A stretch of DNA of 64,000 bases, taken from assembly GCA_019915135.1 (NCBI GenBank), contig JAHLMK010000001.1, forward strand, positions 1,302,001 to 1,366,000. The letters are read 5' to 3'. Below are positions 50,918 to 61,600 of this stretch, piece after piece. Under the pieces are notes generated by a model. That model made no database searches. It was not told where the DNA came from and worked only from the letters and a program-made list of their open reading frames with translations. Source of the DNA: Strobilurus pachycystidiatus (Eukaryota; Basidiomycota; Agaricomycetes; Agaricales; Physalacriaceae). Both the position numbers and the translations under genes were made by a program. The first letter of the stretch is position 1, and each line of letters starts with the position of its first letter.

Positions 50918-51178
50918 GAACCACATGGATACTTGATCTTTCCTCGCTCATCTCTATCGGAATTTGCTGTCAAATTGCTTTGTTACGCATTACATTCATT
51001 GTACAATGTATATTAGTAGGTAGGAAGTAGTACTAGTACAGTCAAATGGTTGACTCCAGTGGCTCATGTCAGGACTCGAGGCCGAAGGCACGTGAAATGA
51101 CGCGTCAAGGATTTTTCTTGGGATCGGTGCCTTTCCAACATGCTTGTCCTCCTCCTCCACTTCTTGAGTTACTATTAG

Positions 51179-52357
51179 ATGAGCAATGTCCAGCTACATC
51201 TCGTGTCGGGTGTGTGCACCGTCTGTTGGAAAACAATCATTCTCACTTGCTGCCAGGTGCTCTTTCGGGATTCGCGTCGACAGTCTGTTTACAGCCTTGT
51301 AAGAAGAGCTCCCACACTCTACCCAACCAGGGCTCACGCAACGCCAGTTGACTTAGTGAAGACACGCCTGCAGCTGGCCGATCATGGGAAATCCCCTGTA
51401 CGGCTGGAGATTGTCTCTACAACGCGGTCTATCTTGGCTACCCAGGGAATGAAAGGCTTGTGGAGAGGAACATCCGCTTCACTGATCCGGTCCGCAATCC
51501 TGTGCGCGCGGGAAACAAAACAACACTGAAGCAACCGATAGAAATGTGCCCGGAGTGGCATTATACATGACGGGCCTCAGTAACCTTCGCGCGATAATGG
51601 CCACATCCCCGTACTTCACTCTCCCGGCCTCCACGTCATCACAGACGACTGGAAGCGTCTTGCCTAAACTCTCGGCTCAAGGGAACCTTCTAGCGGGCGC
51701 CTCAGCTCGCGTCGCAGTTGGTTTCGTGCTAAATCCCTTCTCCGTCCTGAAAGCTAGGTTCGAGGTACGTACCGGCACCTCAGGTCTCCTTAGGGCTATA
51801 TCGCGGAAAACTAAAGAACGAAACAGAGTAATATGTACGCCTACCCAAGCTTACTTCATGCTTTACGCGGAATGGAGCGGGCGGAACTCTTCCGGGGATT
51901 TTTGGCATCGTCCCTCCGGGACGCGCCTTACGCGGGACTTTTCGTGGTGTTCTACGAGAGCATTAAACGTGATCTACCTTCGGATTGGAATTCGGCAATT
52001 GTACACAGTAGCGCGGCGGCGTGCGCGGGCGCGCTGGCCACACTCGCCACTCACCCTTTCGATGTTATCAAAGTGCGTCCTTCGTCTTCAATCATCGTTT
52101 CGGCTCATCTAACTTTTGTAGACGAAAATCCAAGTTCGCTCGGAGGAACGATACCAAGGGTTTGCAAGGACCGTAACGACCATTTGGCATGTAAGCCTGA
52201 TAACATCTTTCGGTTTCATATCCCTAACCAACATCAGCAACGCGGCATCCGCGGCTATTTCGATGGCACATCTCTTCGGTTGAGTCGAAAAGTACTCAGC
52301 TCTGCTATTGCTTGGGCAGTGTACGAAGGCGTTCTGATATTTATGCGCTCTGCTTGA
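51179..52357 (+). CDS. HEM25: Mitochondrial glycine carrier, SLC25A38/Hem25
   Basis: Imports glycine into mitochondria for the first step of heme synthesis. The three carrier repeats show their signatures: QPFDLVKTRLQ (restored by an intron between the Pro and Phe codons), NPFSVLKARFE and HPFDVIKTKIQ. The chosen start (51179) gives MSNVQLHLVSG, which splices over 51210-51256 directly into ALSGFASTVCLQ; the family usually begins HLLAGAISG, so this start is better than the longer frame from 51046. Other joins: LIR to NVPGVALYMTG, and the last to RGIRGYFDGTSLRLSRK. Hem25/SLC25A38 identity is supported by LASSLRDAPYAGLFVVFYE and LYMTGLSNLR. Confidence 0.9.
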
Positions 52358-52787
52358 TTCTCGCATTTCGAGGTGTACATACGCACTTGATTTTGGACCT
52401 TTTGTATGATTGACAACTTGTACGCAGTGAATCAAACCTCTCCCCGAAAAATGCGCTGAAGTGGCACTTTCCAGTCCTGGATATATCGTTACCTTCGCGT
52501 TCGCCAGAACGAGATGATAAAACGACTCTTCTGCATTTGCCAGACATCGATCGCCGAATTTCCTGCCAAAGAAAGTGTTGGTTCGGGGAACTGGCAGCCC
52601 GAAGCAAAGATCTGGCTGCATATCCTGGTCCTAATTGGGGTATCTTGCACTGATTCTTTCTTTCAGTACGCTGTGAGCATCATGGCTTGTCATAATCCGA
52701 GCGTGAGCTTCAGTTTCTGAAAGTTTCACTGATGCCAATTGGTGAAGAATACGTCTAATACTTGGTGCACCAAAGGTTCCGCCTGAT
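52358..52787. other. 430-bp region between convergent genes
   Basis: Sequence between the 3' ends of HEM25 and the GST gene. Open frames on the minus strand overlap HEM25 exons and look like shadows. Nothing else is seen. Confidence 0.4.
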
Positions 52788-53551
52788 TCAATACTTTTCA
52801 ACACTAGACACACAATCCGCAACCGCCAGCCACGAGGGACGGGACGTGAGGGCTTTCCACCACCTGGGAACAGTCAGGTCGAGTATGACTGCAGTTGAAT
52901 TTGACTGACCTAGCGACGTTGGGCTTCGACTCCATGATATCACTTCCCCCATCCTGTATTCTAGCACCCCAAGGCAGGTGGAACATATCAGCGAGACTGA
53001 TCTCATCACCAGCAAGATACGCCTGCTTCGCCAAGATTTGGTCGTAGACCGACAACTTGGCGTCAAGAGTGGTGAGCGCTTTATCGGCGGCTGCCTCATC
53101 AACTGGGGCGCCCGGCTGATAGAGACTGTGATGATCTGTGAGAAGGCAGGGCTGAACATCTCGAGTACTGTACTTACGGAACGAAGACCTTCTGGGTCAC
53201 GAACGCGCTGGCGTACGGTTCAAAGGCACTCGTCTCGACGCTGGCAGCCTGCTCGAACAGCGCAACCTTCCTGATGTCATTCGGAGCGGGGACTAAAGCA
53301 GTCCCCTGCTCCGCGTATTTGAGAGCGATATATCGACAAATTGCACGCGACTCGTACAACACAAAGCCATCGTCGTCGATGATGAAGGGCACTAACCCGA
53401 ATGGGTTTCGCGCCAAGTGCTCGGGAGACTTCTGCTCGCCCTTGAACATGTCGACATGGTGGAACTCGAAGGGAACTTGTTTCTCCACGAGTACGGCGGC
53501 AACGCGTTTGGTGCAGGTGGAGACGGCAGAGCCGTAGAGCTGGAGGATCAT
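52788..53551 (-). CDS. Glutathione S-transferase (phi-like / GstF)
   Basis: Conjugates glutathione to electrophiles. The thioredoxin-fold N-terminus is clear: MILQLYGSAVSTCTKRVAAV, then ARNPFGLVPFIIDDDGFVLY followed by ESRAICRYIA, the NPFG-x-VP and ESRAI glutathione-binding loops of phi-class enzymes. The helical C-domain follows across two introns: LSVYDQILAKQAYLAGDEIS and LADMFHLPWG, then ARWWKALTSRPSWLAVADCV to the stop at 52788. About 215 residues, a normal length. Serine near residue 11-14 is the probable catalytic hydroxyl; which one cannot be fixed from sequence alone. Confidence 0.9.
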
Positions 53552-53595
53552 GTTGCCAAGATTGGTTTGGGGGCATGGCTGTCTAGCTTGGGCCG

Positions 53596-53603
53596 TATAT
53601 ATA
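53596..53603 (-). promoter_or_regulatory. TATA box of the GST gene
   Basis: A palindromic TATATATA sits about 45-52 nt before the GST start codon, on either strand. Confidence 0.45.
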
Positions 53604-54670
53604 CATCTACAGTTTTTGATATCATTCTGTGCTTGGTGAGACTCGGTAGAGGAATGATATGGCCCATGGGTTGACCAAGCATTTTTCGAGGTGACGAGAG
53701 GGAAATTATGAAGTGGGGGCTGATCAGCAATGACAGGAGCTTCAACGCGCGTAATCGACGCCTATCGACGCGTCCGTTCGCGGACATCAAGGGACACCGG
53801 TTAATCTAGGCGGGTCATTTTGAATTGGATGCAATCGCTGTTAGCAGTCCAGTGGCAGTCTGTTAGACGATTCATGAGTGCATTGAACTTCGCACGGGGT
53901 CGAGCAGTGAATCTATTTGGATTCGCGCACTTGATGGCCGTCATACCGGTCCTACACCCTCACACATTCCAAAACTGTCTACATTTGTGTGATCAGTTCG
54001 GATTGCATCGCGACGTCCATATAATAAACTAAGTGCCACAGCTTCGGTGGGCAGACGTTCACTGAATCACGTCCGATTCAGTGGTGAAATCGTACGGCTA
54101 CGATCTCTCTCACGGTTGGTCAACACGGAAATGCACGCCACATGTATCAATTCACGAGCACGTGAGTGTATTTCCGATGTCGCGACTCGCAACGACACTC
54201 GAGTGCCTCTGCGACAGCGAAAGAATGGCGGAAACCGCATATCAGTGAGGCCATTGAGCTAATGTGATGGCGCCACAACTGTTGAATGTGAGTTAGTGTA
54301 TTTCGAGGCAAGGTTATACGACAGTCTGCTGAGTCTGCTCCGGCAGCATACAAGCAGTAACGATTACAGTGAGAATGGGGAAAAAAGAAGTACACATCAA
54401 ACCACAACCGCCAGCCAGTCGGACCCTGCGCAAATCCAAGAGACCTTGGAATCCAATGAAATTTCACATGTAAGCTTGTATGCAGACACAGACAGACACA
54501 GACGGTGTCACAAAGAAACATTTCCTTGGAAGTTGTGGGTCACCGACTTAGTTTTATGGTATGCCGCGCATACGAGAGCGAGATACTGGAAGGTAGGGGT
54601 AATGATCAGAACACCGAGCGGTAAATTTCGTTTCTCAGATTTTCTTGAGAGAGTCTGTCTCTACCCAGCT
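53604..54670. other. 1.1-kb intergenic region
   Basis: Between the GST start and the end of the ECM15-like gene. Several frames of 60-125 codons on both strands have no motif and no clear splice chain. I see no tRNA or repeat. Confidence 0.35.
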
Positions 54671-55192
54671 CTACTCTGCGCTCTTGTTCTCCTTCTGCAA
54701 GATAGCCTCGACGCGTTTGACCTTTCCTTCGTTTGACTTGTCACTGTGTGGCCGATCGGTGCGCGTCCCAATTCTTATATCGGTTGCGATACGTGGTATG
54801 CCCTGAGCGTGTACGGCAGCGTGGCAAGCGTGAATTGCAGTGGAGACGCGCGACCAGGGACCCTCGAGGTTGGTTCCGTACCCACTTCAATCGAAGACGA
54901 ATTACATGCAGGAATCGGCATGTGCAGCGGAGAGACTTACTGCATCTAATATCACTCTCAGAAAGCTGTCCCAGGAAGCGGACGGCCGGAAGACTTACTG
55001 AGTACACCAACCCGGACTTCTCGAGCACGCGTTGACATTCGGCGATGAAGATGGCGACCTACAACACCGGTCGAAGTCATCAAGTACGACATTCTCGACT
55101 TAACAGAAGTGGCATACCGACGATTCCGGTGCTGCCATCGGAATCAAACAGAAGTCGGCGACAGCGTATAGCTCGTCCGATGTCGTAGACAT
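54671..55192 (-). CDS. ECM15: UPF0045/ECM15 (thiamine-binding-like) protein with a 5-nt exon
   Basis: Four exons give 117 residues: 55118-55192, 54999-55058, 54941-54945 and 54671-54884. The product reads MSTTSDELYAVADFCLIPM, then VAIFIAECQRVLEKSGLVYS, then MHGYGTNLEGPWSRV, then GIPRIATDIRIGTRTDRP. This is the full UPF0045/DUF77 pattern (ECM15 in yeast, about 104 residues), a small ferredoxin-like fold whose relatives bind thiamine. The third exon is only ATGCA; with neighbours it codes Met-His plus the first base of the next codon, exactly what the family requires between the strand ends. Flanking signals are strong (TTAG acceptor, GTAAGT donor). No other frame chain restores GYGTNLEGPW. Divergent from tRNA-Phe, 92 bp away. 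Confidence 0.85.
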
Positions 55193-55284
55193 GGTGGTAA
55201 ATAGTCAAGATAACTGCCATTGATGATCACGGATAGTAGCAAAATGTGTTCTGTCCATGGCTAGCAGGGTACCATAGACGTCAT

Positions 55285-55357
55285 GGGGTCATAGCTCAGT
55301 TGGGAGAGCAACAGACTGAAGTTCTGGAGGTCCCCAGTTCAATCCTGGGTGACCCCA
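55285..55357 (+). tRNA. trnF-GAA: tRNA-Phe (anticodon GAA)
   Basis: A 73-nt cloverleaf: acceptor stem GGGGTCA/TGACCCC, D-arm GCTC/GAGC with AGTTGGGA loop, anticodon loop CTGAAGT with GAA, T-arm CCCAG/CTGGG, discriminator A. It has no intron. One anticodon-stem pair (first position, A opposite G) is mismatched; the rest is well paired. Otherwise it resembles yeast tRNA-Phe closely in the D-loop, anticodon loop and variable loop. Confidence 0.93.
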
Positions 55358-55358
55358 C

Positions 55359-55363
55359 TTTTT
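55359..55363 (+). terminator. Pol III terminator of tRNA-Phe
   Basis: A T5 run begins two bases after the mature 3' end. Confidence 0.75.
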
Positions 55364-55565
55364 GCAGCCCGGACGATTCAATCTTTTTGAGCTTGAACTG
55401 AAAATTTTAAATTTAGTTTGAATTTTACAGGTAACAGTCTACATGGCCTCTGGGCCAGACTCTGAGAGATGTCTTACGGTTTACTGCTTGCGATGCATAA
55501 TAGAGTAGTAATATTGCATTCGACCGTCGATCGCTGACGAAGACTTCATTTGCATAGCTCGACCC

Positions 55566-56132
55566 CAAGAGGTGAGAGATCTCTGGATCTTGGACATCTG
55601 ATCATGCCACGCGAGCCCCGACTCGGTGATTCCCGATGAGCCGGATCACTTGCGGCATGGGCAGGCTGCAGTCGGGGTGCAGCGCAATTCTGGTGGTGCA
55701 GTACAGAGGCTGCCGTGCAAGTGACGAGAGGTTTCATGTACAGATGTGTCCCATTCTTATTGAACTTTCCATGTCAAAGACGGAATTCGTACTGAGACAA
55801 TAACAGTACTCAACTAGTCAGACTCACTGTGCTTACAAGTTACAAGTGCCGTATATTCAACTGAGTGTAGACCATAGATGTTCTTGCATTGCTAAAGTTA
55901 CGGCTGGAATAAATTGTGCCTTTGGTTCAGCGATGATTGGCTGGTAAGCTGGACGCTGAATTTGCGGTGAGCGGGCAGAGGTGTACCACCGCTGCGAGCT
56001 CTCGAGACTCGTGGCTGCCACTGGCTGGTGCTCATCAATTGCCGATGATGGCCGCTGACTCAGACCTGCCTTATTTGGGGGGTAGGTAGGTCGTGGGAAC
56101 TAATCCGAGATCCAGAGATCTCTCACCTCTTG
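55566..56132. repeat. 567-bp segment bounded by perfect 25-bp inverted repeats
   Basis: Positions 55566-55590 are the exact reverse complement of 56108-56132; the arm contains the palindrome AGAGATCTCT. The 517-bp interior has no domain-bearing frame and includes a shorter inverted repeat (GCGGTG at 55964-55969, CACCGC at 55987-55992). It may be a non-autonomous transposon-like element or a long hairpin. It starts about 210 bp after tRNA-Phe. The short gaps on both sides (55364-55565, 56133-56365) hold nothing else. Confidence 0.6.
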
Positions 56133-56365
56133 CTCGACCCTTCCTCCTCCTTCCTCCATCCCCACGTGCGGTCATTCCAATGATGGGATACAATTACATT
56201 CGTGCTAGCTATCAAGAAAAAAACAATACTCCTACATGGTACACGACTACATATACACAATCGATCAAGCAAACATCGGAGGCCCACAGCTTAGCCCACG
56301 TATGTATGTACAAGAAATCTGTCCTGAAAGCACATCGAATCAAACTAACGCTTCATCAGAGGCAT

Positions 56366-58607
56366 TCACCGGGGACGAACCACGTCGCCTTCGAGTTCGA
56401 TCCTCAACGGTACATCACCTCTCCTGGTGACTTCTTCGTCCCTGTCTCCGCGAGCACTCTCCCTCGCAATGATCCCGACGCCCTTGACCACTTCGCAGAA
56501 GTCATACTCCTCCCAGCGGTCCTCAGGCATGCTTGCATTCATGAAGCTCACCAAAGCTGCGACGGGAACACCTGCGCGGAAGGTTGTTCCCAGCAGATGC
56601 GCGATAGACAGGGCAAGATGCGTTAGACGCGCCGGTGGTGCGTCGAGGTCGAGATAAGAGTCGGATGGCGGGTTGTGGCTATGGCGAGGGGGAGGGACCG
56701 TGTGAGAAGTCGCTCCGTAGTTGTGGGAGTGCATCTCGCGTTCGCGCTCGCGATCCCGGTAGTCGGGCATGATTTCCCTGTGCTGCACGGACCGGGACGC
56801 CTGCATCTGCGACGGTGCAGTAACCGACTGAGGCTCCTCCTCGTCCCAGCTTCCCTCCGCATCTTCAGACTCTGCGTCAATTTCAACCTTCTCCATGCGT
56901 TCAGATCCCGGCTGGGCACGTTCCTTCGCTGCCCTCTTCTGGCTAAACATAGGTATGAATATATGCGCTCAAGTCACGAAAGAATCGGCCTTACCTTCGC
57001 ACTAGACATTTGTTGCGGTGTTGCAGCCATGGGTAGGCACAGTAGCTCGAGTCTTGTCTCAACTGCACCCATTTCTGGCAGAGGCTGCAGAACACCCGAT
57101 TCGGCTCGACGTGGAGGATGAGCGTGTCTGCTCGCAGTGTCGCCGCTCGCTGCTCAGCGTTGCGACGCCTCGACTCGTTGAAGTGTGGCGGCTGCGGTCC
57201 ATGGTGGATGTGGCTCTGGGCATGATGACTTCCCTGCGACTGGGCACGGTGAGACGAGACAGGAGACTCTCCGGAGTGTGCTTCCATCTGGGCTTGGGCT
57301 GGTGATAGTGGCTGAGCGTGGCCCAATGGGATGACACCCATTGTGGCACTTGAGCTCCCGCCACTTGTCGAAGCGCGGCAGGCGAGCTTGTGCTCATGCC
57401 AGAGGTCGCGAACATCCGGGACCGGGACGGCGATCCATTTATCGCAAACGGCGCACAGGACGCGTTCCGCGTCAAATTTGCGCACATCGGGATCCTTCTC
57501 AAGAGTTTTGTTTCTCTGCTCGAGGGCGTAAGTGTTTTTACTGGTTCTGGTCATCACCACATCCATGTCAGTCAACAAGCCAATTAGATGCGACGAAGCT
57601 GACATACATTTTCCTCGCCAGACAACTCTTTCGGTGGGCATCCCATGGGATGCTGCAATATGTCGAGTTGGGCCGGAGGCGAATCCACTTCTCGCAGCTC
57701 TTGCACATCACGCGGTAAGCCTCGAACTGGGCAACATAGGGATCTGACTTGAGGTAGGCGATGCGTTCCTCCTCGGTGCGCTTTGCTCGGCGACGCTTGG
57801 CCGGCGGCGGAGAGGACAGCGCGGGAGACGCGGGACTGTATCATAAAAGGTCAACAACAGTCGCCGCAACAAGAAAGATGGCCTACCAGACTCCGCGATG
57901 GGCCTCCCAATGCTTCATGTTGAAAACCCCAGTGACCTCGTCGCGGAACAAGATGCTCACGCCGCAGTTCTCGCAAGCAATGCGTCCTGTATCGGGATCA
58001 GGCCGCTGACGGAGGGCGTCTATGGCTGGAAGATCTACAGCACCGTCAGCTACTGCTCTGCAGAGTCAACGATTTTGTAGACTCTACCGTCTTCAAACTT
58101 GCGCTTGAATGGCCTTGGGGAGGACGACGCGGAGCGCTTGATTTTTCTCGGCGGCGAGACGTCTCGGCCACGCTCCGTGTAGGGAGATCCATCATCTTTG
58201 CCAGGCTGCTGAGGATGGTCTGCGCCATTTCGGGGCGCGTAGGAGGAGCCGACGGGATGAGGATGCCGAGCCCGGTGCTCCTCCTGTGGCGACGCAGTGT
58301 GGCGCCGCTCCTGGGGCGGAAGACCGCCGTGTCGCAATGCATCGACTGCTCTAGGATCCCGACGATCGTCGCGGGGTGATCGGCGGCCAGGTTCGGGTGA
58401 GCGGTGCTGTGGCGCATGCTCGTCTGGCGGGCGACTGCCCTCGCGGCGCACGTGCGGGACGGGCGAGCGATTCGAGCCGCGCTCTGAGGACTCGACAGCG
58501 CGGGTTACGTTGGTATGACGGCATTCGTCGACCGGGCTGGGACGAGGCGAGGCGACGGCCGTGTGCTGTGGCGGGCTGGCCTGAGCAGCCGGTGACTCAG
58601 CAGACAT
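56366..58607 (-). CDS. Protein with four copies of a C-x2-C ... W-x2-H-x3-C motif
   Basis: I do not recognise a named family. The start at 58607 opens a 170-residue Arg/Pro/Ser-rich disordered region, then four related Cys/His blocks on successive exons: CENCGVSILF ... HWEAHRGVC, CKSCEKWIRL ... PWDAHRKSC, CAVCDKWIAV ... LWHEHKLAC, and CSLCQKWVQL ... PWLQHRNKC. Each has Cys-x2-Cys, then usually Lys-Trp, and about 20 residues later Trp-x2-His-x3-Cys, spacing that suggests one zinc per repeat. Between blocks 1 and 2 lies a basic KRRRAKR segment; an acidic region follows block 4. The C-terminus ends with a hydrophobic helix (LTHLALSIAHLLG) and a Glu/Arg-rich tail. A nuclear, possibly DNA- or RNA-binding role is inference. 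Confidence 0.65.
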
Positions 58608-61600
58608 GTATGGAATAATGACAAGACGGAGGACAGAGTGAAATGGATACAGCTTGGGGGCTGGGCAGGACGAGTGCGACGACGACGACGGGCTGTCAAG
58701 AAAAGAGCACAACAAACGGGAAACAAACGGCTCATACATATAGATATCACGACCGGGCTGCGTTTCCATTACATACCATTTCCGTCACAGGCAAGCTTGC
58801 GATGGATTAACTTTCGAGAACCGAAAACTAAAACAAGAACATCATCTCGATACGATTGGGTACCGTCACCTTTCCTTTTCTTCCCCCGTCACAGCCTTGT
58901 GTTTCCTTTCCTACATCGGACTCCGAGGAAATCCTTTTTCGCATCCTCGGCCGCTACGCACCACGCTAACGGATCACACTCATAATTAAAAATGCATTCG
59001 TGAAGGATGGCCTGACGGGCGATCTGCGCTCCGGGAGGCTCGTGGATGGAAAGCAGAGAAGACAGCCCAAGATTCAAACAACTCCAATGCGGTTAGTGAG
59101 GTACGAGTAAGGCATCTAAGGATACGTGCTTCGCGGGAGTAGCACCCTCCTCTCCCTCTGGTTTCTGCTCATCATTCTTTAGCTTTGCCTATGTCATCGC
59201 GGCCAAGCTTGTCGAATCTGACAGATGCCTATGTTCGTAGCTTTCGCTTTTGAATTTTCCGTCATATTCTACTGTGCCATCTCGTGTCATATTGTGGCCC
59301 GAGCTATCCCAGGATTCACGATGCCCCGGCGCTGGCGAATTAACTCTCTGACGACCTCAGTCTTCCGCCTCTCTCGTTTCGGCCTTGCAGTCTCCAAAGT
59401 AACAGCTAGTACTAGACCCGTAACGGCGGCTGTAGCTTGACCTCACACATCGATCACAGTGCCATCCATCCATCTCGTGGTACCTTGCAGATTAAGGACT
59501 CCAGCATGTATCATCTCTTGTTCGTGTGGCGAGTGGTGCCTCTTCTCGCATTCGTGGTCACCGCTGTCAACACGTGGATCTGTTTGCCATCCTTGGTTTA
59601 GCCATTTCCTGAACCGTCCATTTCGAGATATACCACTCATCTAACGCTTCTTGTCGTAATGATACTGGCCCTCAATCTCGGAGGAAGTCACTGCGACCAT
59701 GCGCTGCAGATGAATACTACCTATTCCTGACTCGGATATCATCATTCTTTCTGTGATTTCTGGGCTTCCCTCAGTATCTCAGCTGGCTGCCATGATTCGC
59801 TTGATTCGGTCTTTCCACTTCTGAATTTTGTGACTGATGTCTCCATTGTATGCCTTTATTGTACGTGTTCCGGCTTCGAGGGGTCGAGGGCCTGATATAA
59901 GAATCTACACCAATAGCGGACCTCGTCAAAGATTGATTTGCATACGAGTCAGCCATCTAGAAACTTTGTTCAATAGTTGCGCGTCTATACACAAACGTGG
60001 CCGCGGTGTTGACTCTACATTTGAACACAAGTACGCCATGTTGCAGCTGTGTGATCTTCTAGCTACGACCAACGGGCGCCTCCGTGACAAGTTGCTGCCA
60101 CGCTTTGACAGCGACCAACTCAAAAACACACGTATATAAATTGTCGAACCTTGAGGCAAATCAACCAGGATATCATACTTCCGTTTCTAGGATGGTACTG
60201 TAAGTACGCGCGGCTTTCCCTTGCGAACTGCCATTGCTGTGGGTCATTGAATCACGGAAGTCATCACTGATCCTCCACTGGCAGATTCTCAGGAGACGTG
60301 TACCTCAACGTACTTCTGTCCGCCAGCTCTATGATCGAATCAAGCTTCTCAGCCACAGCTTGGGAATAATACAGTGAGTAGTGATGTAAGTAGCCGAGTT
60401 GAAGAACTTGAAGCATCGCGGCATCTGATAGATGATGGGTTCGAATGCCAGAGAAGAAGAAAAAACCTGCTTGTATTGGAGCAGCTTAAAGTGGGTGAGT
60501 GGTCTCTCAGGCTCCCCGGTGCAGCTACTTCTTACCGATAAGAGAGCGCCACAGCCCACACAGTTCCGCGATGAACGTAAGAAAACCCTCACACCCATCT
60601 CGCTTCTATCATATTTAAGCTTTCGTTTCCAGGAATGTCAAAACGGCCTCTCAGAGGGATGGCAAGTCATCGGCCATATACGTATTCGCCGCTGTAAGAC
60701 ACGGGGATCAAACGTTTCAAGGTTTCAAAGTCAGAGGGCGCCAAGAGGGCTCGGGAATGCTGAAGAGAAATGGGGCACTGAGACAGACTGAGACAAGTTT
60801 CCGCGGGGAAAGGGACGGGAATAGTCGAGGAGGGAGATAAGATAGAGAAGTCCTCATACACGGGTTGAAGCCCAGTGGAAATTGGCGCGGAGCCAGGCAG
60901 AGTTGCAGCAGAGTTGATCAGAGTATGACGGATAGATCTGTTACGCTCCGTTTTTTAATATATTCGGTTTACTTTTCGGAGCTGGGCAGACTTTAACAGC
61001 AAATCAATGTATTCATTCTAGTACAGTAAAACAGTATCTACGTGTGTACAGACGACAGCGGATGATAGCAGAGTGCCTTGGAATAGTGTAGATGCGCCAT
61101 TGGCGGCGCCTAGCGGATGCGGTCCCTTGGCCGCTTGCTGTGGTGTCATAGTGTGAACGTTGACAACAGCAGGATCGTCGGCGTCGAGCTTGGCTCTCTT
61201 GGCAATATTATCGTAGCGCTATGGAACGCGTGTCAGGAGAGCATTTGGCAGAACGGAAGCAACATACCGGCAGCAGCAACAGCTGCAACGCGACTACCTC
61301 AATGAGGCGGCTGGGGGACAACATGCAATCAGCAGTGGAAGACATACACAAAGAAATGAGCGGAGCGCACCTGAAGCTGGCCCATTCTCTCAGTTACGCT
61401 TGCCGTCGTCATCGTCGTCATCGCGTCCCGCGGCAGCGTACCGTCGGTCATAGTTGCGGTCGCCTGCGAGCTAGAGTGTGCCCGACCTAGAGCAAACATA
61501 AGCACGAAGCTGATGGCGCATAAGACTCATACCTGCGGCGAGCCAATTCCCTGTGTGTCGGGTCGTTGTCTCCGTTCGCGCCGTGTTGTCTCCGTCAGCG

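Noticed and set aside
51046..51351. Longer N-terminus for the HEM25 carrier
   Set aside because: The spliced start at 51179 joins directly to the conserved ALSGFAST segment, while the longer frame adds a sequence foreign to the family.
59225..59440. Hydrophobic 71-codon frame that looks like a membrane segment
   Set aside because: An isolated short frame with no extension through splice sites; composition alone is not enough.
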